Shown piece by piece: positions 27,903-36,590 of a stretch of DNA of 64,000 nt. Each line of letters opens with the position of its first letter. Within the stretch, counting starts at the first letter, position 1. The notes under the pieces were generated by a model. That model had not been told where the DNA came from, ran no database searches, and worked only from the letters and a program-made list of their open reading frames with translations. Location: the NCBI RefSeq assembly GCF_036985595.1, contig NZ_BTPU01000076.1, positions 23,588 through 87,587 on the forward strand, in the 5' to 3' direction. The stretch is from Vallitalea maricola. GTDB lineage: Bacteria > Bacillota > Clostridia > Lachnospirales > Vallitaleaceae. The translations under genes and the position numbers were made by a program.

Positions 27903-28016
27903 TCAGATAACAAAATATTTCCGTTCGCTACGCACATCTCTTCACTGGGTGCAAGCACCGCCAGGGAGAAGGAGGGTCCAGTTCAGAGATGTCGGAAATA
28001 CGAAACGTTAGAGGAC
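27903..28016 (+). repeat. attC-like site, complete (class A)
   Basis: AGATAAC core (27905-27911), TATTTCCGTTCGCTACGCAC, second arm ACATCTCTTCACTGGG; right side CCAGTTCAGAGATGTCGGAA and core GTTAGAG (28007-28013). Inner boxes and second arms are complementary. Confidence 0.8.
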
Positions 28017-28039
28017 ATAATGATGAGAGGATTGAGAAT

Positions 28040-28831
28040 ATGAATAATAATAGTAAATTAATGGCACCGTTGTGGTTAAAATATCCACATATAAGAAGAG
28101 GAAGTATTGGTTGGAGAATGGGTTATGGTGAAGCATATGCCATGGAATATTATTTATGGCAAAAAGGTTTAGATAAAGAGTTTTGGGAAGAATATAAACT
28201 ATTATTTCCTGAACCAATTAATTGGTTAGGATGGTATGATAATAAATATTTGGAGCATGAGTATACTTATAACATTGATTGGTTAAAAGCAATGAATCAA
28301 AATAATGAGTATATATTTTTCTGGGGTCACCAACCTTCAAATGATGGAGTAATGACTAAATCATGCTTTAGTCAATGGTGGAAATCAGATTTTAAAGTAG
28401 GACATATTAATTATAGCTGTATGGAGCAATATATGATGGCAGAAAAAGCTAGATTATTTAAAGATATAGAAATAGAAGAAAAAATATTGGCTTCTTCAAG
28501 TTCCAAAGAAATGAAAGAACTTGGAAGAAAGGTTAACAATTTTAATGAAGAGATATGGAATATGAATAAGTATAATATAGTAGTAGAGGGAAATTATTAT
28601 AAGTTTGTTCAGCAATCATCATTAAAGAAATATTTACTAAATACAGATAACAAAGTGATTGTGGAAGCAAGTCCTTATGATAAGGTATGGGGAATTGGAT
28701 TAAGAGAAGGCGAGAAAGGAATCTTTGATCCAATAAATTGGAAGGGAGAAAATCTTTTAGGATTTGCTCTAATGGAAGTAAGAGATATAATAAAAAGAAC
28801 TTCAGCTAATGAAAAGTTAGTAGCAATTTAA
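28040..28831 (+). CDS. NADAR family protein (YbiA-like)
   Basis: 263 residues with all family blocks: YIFFWGH, CMEQYMMAEKARLF, ASPYDKVWGIGL and WKGENLLGFALMEVR. YbiA-type members cleave the N-glycosidic bond of reactive riboflavin-pathway intermediates; others act on ADP-ribose-linked bases. The ATG at 28040 has GAGGA; in-frame ATGs upstream lie in the attC-like site. Bounded by two complete sites. Confidence 0.85.
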   Translation: MNNNSKLMAPLWLKYPHIRRGSIGWRMGYGEAYAMEYYLWQKGLDKEFWEEYKLLFPEPINWLGWYDNKYLEHEYTYNIDWLKAMNQNNEYIFFWGHQPSNDGVMTKSCFSQWWKSDFKVGHINYSCMEQYMMAEKARLFKDIEIEEKILASSSSKEMKELGRKVNNFNEEIWNMNKYNIVVEGNYYKFVQQSSLKKYLLNTDNKVIVEASPYDKVWGIGLREGEKGIFDPINWKGENLLGFALMEVRDIIKRTSANEKLVAI

Positions 28832-28867
28832 TATAAGGGAAAAAAGAGGTAGCTTCCATTGATTACG

Positions 28868-28987
28868 TCCTCTAACAAAATACTCCCGTTAGCTACGCAC
28901 ATCTCTTCACCGGGTGCAAGCACCGCCTACGAAGAAGAACTCTGAGGGTCCGATTCAGAGACGTCGAGAGTACGAGATGTTATAAGA
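28868..28987 (+). repeat. attC-like site, complete (class A), inner box variant
   Basis: CTCTAAC core (28870-28876) with inner box TACTCCCG; right side CGAGAGTA (one mismatch) and core GTTATAAG (28979-28986). The centre has GTGCAAGCACCGCCTACGAA. Bases 28985-29025 carry the conserved downstream segment TTGCCTCATTCATTTCAGGG, also seen in altered form after the right cores at 71, 2224, 24457 and 39103. Confidence 0.75.
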
Positions 28988-29085
28988 AATTGCCTCATTC
29001 ATTTCAGGGAATTCCTTTGAGGTCAAAAACATTCCAATAAATTAAGAATACCAGTAATATTATTTTCAATATTCTTTGCATGACA

Positions 29086-29114
29086 TTGTCAATAATAATT
29101 TAGTAGTATATTAT
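29086..29114 (+). promoter_or_regulatory. sigma-A-type promoter for the 29137 gene
   Basis: TTGTCA (29086-29091), a 17-bp spacer, then TATTAT (29109-29114). It lies 22 bp ahead of the ATG with an AGAGGAG ribosome site between, so this cassette may carry its own promoter. Confidence 0.55.
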
Positions 29115-29136
29115 ATACATAGAGGAGATAAAAACA

Positions 29137-29739
29137 ATGAATAGAAAATTAGGATTTTGTTCTGCAATATTAGTTGGTATAACAACAATGCTTTTTGCAA
29201 TATCAATGCTTATAGGAAATTTGTCCTTGGCATATTTTGTTTGTATGATACTTTCGTGGGGGTATATACTTTTAACTTGTGCATTTTATACTGAAACCAT
29301 AAATGATAGAAAATCGGTAGCCCTTGGTGGAGTTGCTTTTGGATGCATATATGGTGTATTTATTAACGTAGTATATTTTACTCAGCTTACTACTGTAGCA
29401 AATAAAACCGCTCCAGAAAATGCTATACAATTATTATCATATCAATCATTAGGAAGTTTATTTTTTAATTATGATTTATTTGGTTATGGAATGATGGCAT
29501 TATCTACCTTTTTAGTTGGTATTTCAATTATTACAAAAAGTAAGAACGATAAGTGGTTAAAGTCATTGCTTATGATACATGGAGTATTTCTAATTAGTTG
29601 TATTGGAATGCCGATACTTAATGTATTTAATAATAGTGAAAATTCAACCTCTGCTGGTACAATTGCTTTACTGATATGGTGCATATATTTTATACCAATA
29701 GCAATTTTTTCCGCAATACATTTTAGAAAAGAGATATAG
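29137..29739 (+). CDS. hypothetical membrane protein, 200 aa
   Basis: Six predicted membrane helices (about 7-27, 30-50, 61-82, 110-132, 140-160, 172-194). Family not recognised. It has its own likely promoter. It is followed by a reduced attC-like site. Confidence 0.65.
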   Translation: MNRKLGFCSAILVGITTMLFAISMLIGNLSLAYFVCMILSWGYILLTCAFYTETINDRKSVALGGVAFGCIYGVFINVVYFTQLTTVANKTAPENAIQLLSYQSLGSLFFNYDLFGYGMMALSTFLVGISIITKSKNDKWLKSLLMIHGVFLISCIGMPILNVFNNSENSTSAGTIALLIWCIYFIPIAIFSAIHFRKEI

Positions 29740-29789
29740 AATAGGAATATAATATAATCTATTTTGATTTTTATATTAATCTAAAGAGA

Positions 29790-29838
29790 TGCTTCGAAGT
29801 TGAATGAGTCAACTTCTTATAACGAGACGTTATATGAA
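29790..29838 (+). repeat. reduced attC-like site
   Basis: GCTTCGAAGTTGAATGAGTC precedes CTTATAAC (29816-29823), then only five bases and GTTATAT (29829-29835). The cores face each other with no inner boxes or stem between, as if the hairpin had been deleted. Confidence 0.4.
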
Positions 29839-29861
29839 AATCAAAGATTTGGGAGGTAATA

Positions 29862-30701
29862 ATGAGTATAAAAATTTGTTATTTTTCTGGTACGGGTAAT
29901 TCATTTTTTATAGCCAAAAGACTTAACGAGTACTTAGCAAATTCAGAGTTGATACCTATTGTAAAAGCATTGAAAGATAGTAAAAAAGAAATCGAAGGGC
30001 AAAAAATAATTATAGTATTTCCAATATATGCGTTAACGATTCCAATCCCAGTTCGAATGTTTTTAAAAGAAACTAATTTTAAAAATGCGACTTATTTCTG
30101 TGCGATTGGAACCAGACTAGGGGTTAAATTCAATGATTTTAAACGTATTGACAAATTGATTAAGCCTCATAAGTTGAATTCTAGTTTCATTATCAATATG
30201 GGGAGTAATGATGTTAAAGTTAAAAATTATAAATGTCCATCAGATTTAAAGATAAAAGAACTTGAGGATGTGGCTTTAAGTCAATTGAGTGAGATAACTA
30301 GAATTATTGAGAATAATGAAGATTCGTGTGATGAAGATTCAAATTATATAGAATCACTACTTTACAAAGATTTTAGAGGTAAGATTATAGAGTGGGCTGT
30401 GCCTAAAATGATGACGTTTTCAAAATATATTGGTGGCGTCAATTATTTCTATGTAAACACTAATTGTATTGGTTGTGGTATTTGTTCTAAAGTATGTTTA
30501 TCACAAAAGATATCTATCCATAATAAGAAACCTATTTGGAATAAAAAGACTCTATGTTATATGTGCTATGCATGTGTAAATTACTGCCCGGTTAAAGCAA
30601 TAGAAATAGAAAGTATTCCGGGAGTGCCTTCTTATACTTTTGAAAATGATAGATATTGTCATCCCTATGCTAAGTATGAGGAGATTGAGAATCAAAAGTG
30701 A
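29862..30701 (+). CDS. EFR1-type flavodoxin-ferredoxin protein
   Basis: 279 residues. An N-terminal flavodoxin domain with FMN loop YFSGTGNS is fused to a C-terminal 2[4Fe-4S] ferredoxin with CIGCGICSKVC and CYMCYACVNYCP. These proteins are presumed electron-transfer modules in anaerobes. GGGAGG site. A second, diverged member lies at 34882-35763. Confidence 0.85.
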   Translation: MSIKICYFSGTGNSFFIAKRLNEYLANSELIPIVKALKDSKKEIEGQKIIIVFPIYALTIPIPVRMFLKETNFKNATYFCAIGTRLGVKFNDFKRIDKLIKPHKLNSSFIINMGSNDVKVKNYKCPSDLKIKELEDVALSQLSEITRIIENNEDSCDEDSNYIESLLYKDFRGKIIEWAVPKMMTFSKYIGGVNYFYVNTNCIGCGICSKVCLSQKISIHNKKPIWNKKTLCYMCYACVNYCPVKAIEIESIPGVPSYTFENDRYCHPYAKYEEIENQK

Positions 30702-30723
30702 TTGAAAATAAAATCTTTGACCT

Positions 30724-30857
30724 TCATATAACACGCCAGTTAGCGACATTCCCATGTGGTGATTGAGTTTTGCGTGCGATTGGATTGTTGGTGGTTATGT
30801 TGTTGAGTCTGGAGGATAAGTAGGGAACGATCGCGACCTGCGGGAACGTTAGTTTAA
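30724..30857 (+). repeat. attC-like site, complete (class D)
   Basis: Left core ATATAAC (30726-30732), right core GTTAGTT (30848-30854). The inner arms GCGACATTCCC and GGGAACGATCGC pair with one bulge. The GT-rich loop (GTGGTGATTGAG... GTTGTTGAG) differs from the other classes, but a relative is seen at 33343-33420. Confidence 0.55.
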
Positions 30858-30901
30858 ATTAACAACTAGTTTAAGACTGGTTGAACTTTATGGAGGTATA
30901 A

Positions 30902-31063
30902 ATGGATGATAAAAAGGAAAAGCATATTGAAATTATAAACAAGGACAATTTGGTTTATTTAATAGGTAGAATTGAGAATGGACCAAAGTTTGCTGAAACA
31001 TTTAACTTTCAGAGAGAAGAAGAGTGGATAAAACACAAACTGATGATGAGAAACAAAAGATAA
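30902..31063 (+). CDS. small hypothetical protein, 53 aa
   Basis: ATG at 30902 with a strong TGGAGG site 8 nt ahead; it ends at TAA 31061-31063. The protein begins MDDKKEKHIEIINKDNL and ends IKHKLMMRNKR. It is highly charged and basic at the C-terminus, with no membrane segment. It occupies the position of a cassette gene between two attC-like sites. Family unknown. Confidence 0.55.
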   Translation: MDDKKEKHIEIINKDNLVYLIGRIENGPKFAETFNFQREEEWIKHKLMMRNKR

Positions 31064-31127
31064 AAAACATGTATGGATACTTGGTAAGAAATATGGATTA
31101 GTGCATTGACTATTTCCGTTGGTAACT

Positions 31128-31241
31128 TCATCTAACAATGCGTTCACGTTCGTTCGGAGAAGGGTATTCCTCTAGGGAAAAATCCTCACACATCCCACCA
31201 CCTAAGCCCGTGGGGACAGTCTTTGCATTAGCCCTTGAATT
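31128..31241 (+). repeat. attC-like site, left part (class B)
   Basis: Core ATCTAAC (31130-31136, exact RYYYAAC), AATGCGTTCACG, CGTTCGGAGAAGG, then CCACCTAAGCCCGTGGGGAC and GCATTAGCCC. The right half with its inner box and core is missing. Confidence 0.6.
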
Positions 31242-31293
31242 ATAAACAGTCTTTGATTTATATAAATGGTAGTTTACATAGAAGGAGAAGTTT

Positions 31294-32145
31294 ATGAGAA
31301 CACAAAGTGAAGTTTTATCACATTTTAAAGAATGGGCAAAGAAAAATGAGTTAATTAGAGCTGCGGTGTTAACTAGCTCTCGTGTTTTACCTGATTCACA
31401 TATTGATTTTTTATCAGATTATGATATTGAATTATATGTATCAGATATAAGTACATTTGAACAGAATGATGATTGGCTTAAAGCATTTGGACCTATAATG
31501 GTAAGATGGCCATTTAAACCACGTTCTACAGGTAATAAAAATTGGATTACTCGACTTGTTTTATTTAAAGATGGAGTGCGTATTGATTTTCAAATTACAG
31601 ACCAATTTGATATAAAACCAGATACTTATGACAATGGTTATAAAGTCTTAATTGATAAGGATAACATAGTTACAGACTTAGCTAAACCGACCTTTTCACA
31701 ATATATAATAGACAAACCCAGTAAAGAAGAGTTTGAATCATTGGTAAATGAATTCTGGTGGGATGCTTACTATGTACCTAAATATCTTTGGAGAGAAGAA
31801 TTACCTTTTGTGAAGTATATGTTGGATTATATTCTTAGGTATTTATTTTTGCACAAGATTATAGAATGGTATATTGGTATGCACAATAACTGGTCAGTTG
31901 AAACAGGAGCATGTGGCAAAAAATTCAAGAGATATCTTGATTCAAAGACATGGTCAGAGTTTGAAGAAACATATGTTGGTGCCGATTTGGAACAGAATTG
32001 GAAAGCATTTTTTAAAGTAACAGATTTCTTTAGAAAGATTGCAAAACAAGTAGGTGAGAATTTAGGTTATGAATACCCTGTGAAGTTAGATGAAGAAGTT
32101 ATGCAATTTTGCATAAAGATTAGGGATACGAAAAAAAGATACTAG
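31294..32145 (+). CDS. aminoglycoside 6-adenylyltransferase-like (ANT(6)) protein
   Basis: 283 residues matching the AadK/AadE group: N-terminal AVLTSSRVLPDSHIDFLSDYD with the nucleotidyltransferase Asp pair (SDYDIEL), later RIDFQI and the C-terminal helical domain (NNWSVETGACGKKFKRYL). The family adenylylates streptomycin at position 6; activity here is inferred only. AAGGAG site. Confidence 0.85.
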   Translation: MRTQSEVLSHFKEWAKKNELIRAAVLTSSRVLPDSHIDFLSDYDIELYVSDISTFEQNDDWLKAFGPIMVRWPFKPRSTGNKNWITRLVLFKDGVRIDFQITDQFDIKPDTYDNGYKVLIDKDNIVTDLAKPTFSQYIIDKPSKEEFESLVNEFWWDAYYVPKYLWREELPFVKYMLDYILRYLFLHKIIEWYIGMHNNWSVETGACGKKFKRYLDSKTWSEFEETYVGADLEQNWKAFFKVTDFFRKIAKQVGENLGYEYPVKLDEEVMQFCIKIRDTKKRY

Positions 32146-32190
32146 AATCTAGGGTTAGGCGTTGTAGCTGATTATGTAAACATAGGCACA

Positions 32191-32736
32191 GTGAAGACAC
32201 TGGCAAATTATATATCTATTGCGAGAATATTTCTTGTTCTTACATTGGTTTTGATAAAACCATTAAGCACAGCATTTTTTGTAGTCTATATCCTTTGTGG
32301 GATTAGCGATATTTTTGACGGTTACATTGCAAGAAAAACGGAAACTACAAGTAAATTAGGCGAAAAACTTGATCCTGCAGCTGATTTGATAATGGTATTG
32401 ATTCTATTTTTTATACTTTATCCGTTTATAAATATAACAGTTCAAATTTTTGTTTGGATTGTAATTATTGGAATAATAAGAGTAGCATCGATGATAACAG
32501 TTTTTGTAAAGTTTAAAACCTTTGGAGTACTACACACTTTAGGGAATAAAATTACAGGACTTATGCTATTTGTATTTACACTTTTACTTACAACTATTAA
32601 ATTAGATGTACTGATGTATGCACTTTGCATAATTGCAAACATATCTGCAATTGAAGAATTTGTCATTCATCTATTGTCAAATGAGCTACGGACAAACAGG
32701 AAAAGTTTATTCAGAGTATTGGATTTTAAGGCATGA
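32191..32736 (+). CDS. CDP-alcohol phosphatidyltransferase family protein, second copy
   Basis: 181 residues, clear paralogue of 4009-4542 with the signature D40, D43-G44, A47-R48, G57, D61, D65 at the same positions. GTG start with a weak site (ATAGGC). Upstream GTTAGGC (32154-32160) fits the GTTRRRY core and could be a last trace of an attC right end, but no hairpin is visible. Confidence 0.8.
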   Translation: MKTLANYISIARIFLVLTLVLIKPLSTAFFVVYILCGISDIFDGYIARKTETTSKLGEKLDPAADLIMVLILFFILYPFINITVQIFVWIVIIGIIRVASMITVFVKFKTFGVLHTLGNKITGLMLFVFTLLLTTIKLDVLMYALCIIANISAIEEFVIHLLSNELRTNRKSLFRVLDFKA

Positions 32737-32780
32737 ATCTTGGTAGGTGAAATTCAGGACTAATAGAAAGGGGATATACT

Positions 32781-33332
32781 ATGAAGACATATGTAATCAT
32801 ATATGAAGGTTTTGCACACTTCGAGGTAATACTGGCAAGTTATTTTCTAAAAACACAAGGAGACCTTGTAACTGTAGGAATTAATAGTAATTCAATTGTT
32901 TCATGTGAAGGCTATAGAATAATTCCAGATATTACTCTAGGTGAAGTAGATGTAGCTGAAGTTGATGTTTTAATAATACCTGGTGGTGATTTAGAAGAAA
33001 TTAGCCAAGATAGTCTGCTTCATGATGTAATAACTAGAGTTAATAAACAAGGTAAAGTAATCGGAGCAATATGTTCTGGAGTTTATCATTTAGCAAAAGC
33101 AGGCGTTTTAAACGGAAAAGGATATACAACGACATTAGATATAAATAAATTAAGTGAATTTAATGCTGCATATTTCAAAGATGAAAATTGTGTTCTTGAT
33201 GGTAATGTGATAACTGCTAAAGCAAATGGTTACGTTGATTTTGGAATTAAATTAGGAGAAGTAATGGGTATATATGAGGATGAAGATGATCTAAAGGAAA
33301 CAATAGATTTCTTTAAGAAATTTAAATGCTAA
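32781..33332 (+). CDS. DJ-1/PfpI family protein
   Basis: A 183-residue class I glutamine amidotransferase-like fold. Nucleophile-elbow cysteine C98 in GAICSG, and the IIPGGD strand ahead of it. Members act as glyoxalases, deglycases or chaperones; the subgroup is not clear. AAAGGGG site. It follows the CDP-alcohol transferase by 44 nt. Confidence 0.8.
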   Translation: MKTYVIIYEGFAHFEVILASYFLKTQGDLVTVGINSNSIVSCEGYRIIPDITLGEVDVAEVDVLIIPGGDLEEISQDSLLHDVITRVNKQGKVIGAICSGVYHLAKAGVLNGKGYTTTLDINKLSEFNAAYFKDENCVLDGNVITAKANGYVDFGIKLGEVMGIYEDEDDLKETIDFFKKFKC

Positions 33333-33342
33333 TTAATTGTAT

Positions 33343-33420
33343 TGCCCATGCATGTTGGCGATTGGGTGTTGGGGAATGTGATTATTGATGGCTAAGGTGT
33401 TGCATGTGGAAGTTAGGGTC
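33343..33420 (+). repeat. GT-rich remnant related to the class D site
   Basis: GCCCATGCATGTTGGCGATT, then GGGTGTTGGGGAATG, resembles the loop region of the site at 30724-30857 (CCCATGTGGTGATTGAG). No cores are recognisable. A TATAAT at 33466-33471 may serve the next gene, without a clear -35. Confidence 0.3.
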
Positions 33421-33530
33421 ATAGTGTATAAGTAGATAAGGTGTTAATTGTTAATTGCCTAAAACTATAATATTCAAGTAAAATATAATATACATAAATA
33501 TAGTAGATGAATGATGAAGGGATGAATGAA

Positions 33531-33998
33531 ATGTCTGATTATATATCCGAATTAAGAAAGTTAGTAGGGCATAAGCCATTAATTTTGAGTACAGCTGGAG
33601 CCATAGTGTTAGACAAACACGATAGAGTACTATTACATCATAGATGCGATAACGATTTATGGGGACTACCAGGTGGAGTTATTGAACTTGGTGAATCAGT
33701 AGAGGATGCAGCAATAAGAGAAGTTTTTGAAGAGACGGGAATAAAAGTTGATAATCTTAAGTTATTTAATATCTATTCAGGAGCTAATCAACATTATATT
33801 TACCCTAATGGTGATGAGGTTTACTATGTATGTATAACATATTATACTAGAACATTTAATGGTCAAACACAAATTGACGGGATAGAGTCTAAGGATGTTG
33901 GGTTTTTTGATGTTAATAACTTACCACAATTAAGCCAACCTATTAAATGTATTTTAGAAGAACTTAGGCATAGGATAAATAATAATTTATTACAATAA
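33531..33998 (+). CDS. Nudix hydrolase
   Basis: 155 residues with a perfect Nudix box: G49, E55, R63-E64, E67-E68, G70 in GX5EX7REUXEEXGU. It cleaves nucleoside diphosphates linked to another moiety; the substrate is unknown. The ATG at 33531 (GAAGGG 9 nt ahead) is preferred over ATGs at 33507 and 33522. Confidence 0.85.
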   Translation: MSDYISELRKLVGHKPLILSTAGAIVLDKHDRVLLHHRCDNDLWGLPGGVIELGESVEDAAIREVFEETGIKVDNLKLFNIYSGANQHYIYPNGDEVYYVCITYYTRTFNGQTQIDGIESKDVGFFDVNNLPQLSQPIKCILEELRHRINNNLLQ

Positions 33999-34190
33999 TA
34001 TAACTTGATTTATATTGTCTACACATTCCACCACCTAAGCGATAGTCATCGTCTTAGCCCTTATTCAGGGCATGAGAGATTCCTTCGAAGGTACGCTACA
34101 CACATCCCTTTACCGGGTGCGAGCACTGCCTACGAATAAGGGCTCCGAGGGTCCGGTTAAGAGACGTCGGGAGTACGGTACGTTATATGA
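33997..34190 (+). repeat. chimeric attC-like site (class B left, class A right)
   Basis: ATATAAC at the gene end, then class B blocks (CCACCTAAGCGATAG, CGTCTTAGCCCTTATTCAGG) run into class A blocks (CGCTACACACATCCC, GCGAGCACTGCCTACGAA, GAGACGTCGGGAGTACGG) and core GTTATAT (34182-34188). It looks like a recombination between two site families. Confidence 0.6.
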
Positions 34191-34248
34191 CATAAAAACA
34201 CTATTTTAAAGATATGGGCTAATATATACAATAAGAGGGAGGTTTATA

Positions 34249-34815
34249 ATGACTGAGGTAATCAAAAGAATATATGAAAGAAGAAGTATACGTAAATATC
34301 TAGATAAACAAGTTGATAAACAGACAATTATTACATTATTAAAAACAGCTATGGCCGCACCTACAGCTGTAAACTGTCAACCCTGGGAATTTATTGTTGT
34401 TGATGAAGCTAATAAACTTTCAAAAATAAAAGAAGAGTGCAAATATGCAAGATACAATGCACCTGTAGGAATTGTAGTTTGTGGTAATATGAAATTAGCA
34501 TTAAAGGGTGCTGATCATGAACTTTGGATTCAAGATTGTAGCGCAGCAATAGAGAACATGTTGATCGCTGCAACAAGTTTAGGATTAGGATCAGTATGGA
34601 TTGGTATATATCCTGTCCAAAATAGAATTAGATTATTAAAGAAAGTACTAAATATACCTGAATTTGTGACACCACTTGGCATAGTTTATATAGGTTATTC
34701 TGCAGAAGAGAAAGAACCAAGAACGAGATATAATGAGAAAAGAGTATATTGGCAGGAATATGAACCTAATCGTAAGCACAGGTCAAAGGATAAGCCACAA
34801 ATAGGACATTATTAA
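34249..34815 (+). CDS. nitroreductase family protein
   Basis: 188 residues with the FMN-binding N-terminus RIYERRSIRKYLDKQV, the APTAVNCQPWEFIVV block and GLGSVWIGIYP. NAD(P)H-dependent reduction of nitro or quinone compounds is typical. Site GAGGGAGG. The 66-nt 3' gap carries the extension seen ahead of attC-like left cores (GGTAACTTCCGTC...CCATC) but no site, so a site was probably excised here. Confidence 0.85.
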   Translation: MTEVIKRIYERRSIRKYLDKQVDKQTIITLLKTAMAAPTAVNCQPWEFIVVDEANKLSKIKEECKYARYNAPVGIVVCGNMKLALKGADHELWIQDCSAAIENMLIAATSLGLGSVWIGIYPVQNRIRLLKKVLNIPEFVTPLGIVYIGYSAEEKEPRTRYNEKRVYWQEYEPNRKHRSKDKPQIGHY

Positions 34816-34881
34816 ACTTACGGGACGGCTACTGGTAACTTCCGTCTTTTTCCATCATTTAAATTATTTGGAGGTATACAT

Positions 34882-35763
34882 ATGGGAGAGCATATTGGGT
34901 TACTTTTTTTTTCAGGAACAGGTAATACTCAAATAGTAACAGAGCTAATTCAATCAACACTACAATCAAAAGAAGTTATTGTAGACATAATTTGTATTGA
35001 AGAAATTGTAAATCAAAATAAAGTAGTAGACATGGATCAATATAGTATGATAGGAATTGGATACCCGGTTTATGGCTTTAAAGAACCAAGAATAATGAAA
35101 AAACTTACTGAAATACTACCGAGAACAAAAACTAAAGATGTATTTATATTTGAAACAGCTGCGGATTTTATTTCTATTAATAATAACTCATCACAGTATG
35201 TAATTAGAAAACTTCATAAAAAAGGGTATAATGTTTTTTATACAAGAATTATTTGTATGGGATCCAATTTTTTCATGAAGTATGACGATGAACTAATAAA
35301 ACAGCTGTATTTATCTGCTCTTAGTAAAGTTGAAGAGTTGTGTACTGATGTATTGTCTAGAAAAAAAAGAATTAAAACAACTAACTTTTTACTTAGATTG
35401 ACAACTAATATTTTACACTGGTTTGAAGATGAATGTCTTGCACGAATATTTGGAAAATCTTTAAGAGTTTTAGAAACATGTAGTCACTGTGGTAAGTGTG
35501 TTAGAAATTGTCCCTCAAAAAATATTCGTATTAAGAATAAGAAAATTAGTTTTAAGTGGAATTGTCTTTTATGTATGCGTTGTATATATAATTGCCCAAA
35601 GAATGCAATTCGATCAAGAGGTCTTAGCTTTCTAATTTTAAAAGATGGTTACAATATAAAGAAAATTATAGAAAGTTCAGATATTAAAGGAAAATATATA
35701 ACTAAGGACACAAAAGGATTTATGAAGCATTTTCAAAGATATTTTAATGATTCATCAATATAA
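34882..35763 (+). CDS. EFR1-type flavodoxin-ferredoxin protein, second member
   Basis: 293 residues. FMN loop FFSGTGNT, GYPVYGFKEP, and C-terminal clusters CSHCGKCVRNCP and CLLCMRCIYNCP for two [4Fe-4S] centres. Diverged from 29862-30701, with a longer C-terminal tail. GGAGG site. Electron-transfer role inferred. Confidence 0.85.
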   Translation: MGEHIGLLFFSGTGNTQIVTELIQSTLQSKEVIVDIICIEEIVNQNKVVDMDQYSMIGIGYPVYGFKEPRIMKKLTEILPRTKTKDVFIFETAADFISINNNSSQYVIRKLHKKGYNVFYTRIICMGSNFFMKYDDELIKQLYLSALSKVEELCTDVLSRKKRIKTTNFLLRLTTNILHWFEDECLARIFGKSLRVLETCSHCGKCVRNCPSKNIRIKNKKISFKWNCLLCMRCIYNCPKNAIRSRGLSFLILKDGYNIKKIIESSDIKGKYITKDTKGFMKHFQRYFNDSSI

Positions 35764-35932
35764 TTACTTGAGATACATATTTTTTGTGAGTGTTCTGAGT
35801 AAATTTTATGACCTAAAGGGTGAGTGTATCAAAATGTTAGAACGAGTTTATCATGGCGTGATTTAGGAAGAGATTCTATGAATGAAGTTTCATCTGAAAC
35901 TTCAAGTATAAGATATTCTTAATTAACACGAT

Positions 35933-35985
35933 TTGGCAGTTTCCATGTTTTCCATCACCTAACAATGTATTTCCGTATGAGGTAC
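35933..35985 (+). repeat. attC-like left half with upstream extension
   Basis: GGCAGTTTCCATGTTTTCC leads into ACCTAAC (35957-35963, exact core) and AATGTATTTCCGTATGAG. The right half is missing. The preceding 170 bases hold no gene; a 20-nt near-perfect palindrome (GAAGTTTCA-TC-TGAAACTTC) lies at 35884-35903. Confidence 0.55.
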
Positions 35986-36025
35986 ATTAAAAAATGGTAA
36001 TTATTATTAATAGGAGATGAGATAT

Positions 36026-36523
36026 ATGAAAGATATTTTAAAAGAAGATAGATTTAATATTATATCTGACAATGATAAGGCATTTATTATTGCATTTGAT
36101 AAAGAGTTAACAAGCCTTGGGTATCATTTTGATGGTAATATTGGTAGTGGTTATTGTTGGGGAAAATATATGGTTATTTATTATAAAAAGGGTGTTAAAA
36201 GTAAGAAGGTTTATGCTAGAATTTATATTAGAGATAAGAGTATTGTACTTCGGTTATTTTTAAGTAAAATAGATTTGCATAAAGGGTACATTGAAAATGC
36301 TCCAGAACACATAAAAAAAGTTTTTGTTGGTGATTATGGAAACTGTAATCGTTGCCACAATGATAAAGCTGGTATATGTAAATTTAGGAAAACTTACACA
36401 ATTTACAACCAACTTATAGAAAAATGTAATGGTAGAACTTTTGAGTTTTATAATCCAAGTCTTGATAAATTACCTGATTATATCAACCTTTTTTCTGAAT
36501 TTTATTCAAGAAAGAGAAAGTAA
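36026..36523 (+). CDS. hypothetical protein with conserved Cys motif, 165 aa
   Basis: A soluble basic protein with GYCWGKYMVIYYKKG, a later NCNRCHNDKAGICKFRKTYT block (C-x2-C then C) that could bind metal, and EFYNPSLDKLPDY near the end. It resembles uncharacterised clostridial proteins. The ATG at 36026 follows AGGAG by 9 nt. Confidence 0.6.
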   Translation: MKDILKEDRFNIISDNDKAFIIAFDKELTSLGYHFDGNIGSGYCWGKYMVIYYKKGVKSKKVYARIYIRDKSIVLRLFLSKIDLHKGYIENAPEHIKKVFVGDYGNCNRCHNDKAGICKFRKTYTIYNQLIEKCNGRTFEFYNPSLDKLPDYINLFSEFYSRKRK

Positions 36524-36590
36524 CAGGACATAATCATTGCAGGTAAGACGCTTTTTCGCAATGATATATATACAAAGGAGGAATAAAAAG

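Noticed and set aside
32154..32160. GTTAGGC, a perfect canonical attC core, before the second CDP-alcohol transferase
   Set aside because: No inner box or hairpin accompanies it. A 7-mer match alone is expected by chance in 64 kb.
35770..35925. 31-codon frame (GTG start) containing the GAAGTTTCA palindrome
   Set aside because: The ribosome-like AAAGGG abuts the start and there is no other support.
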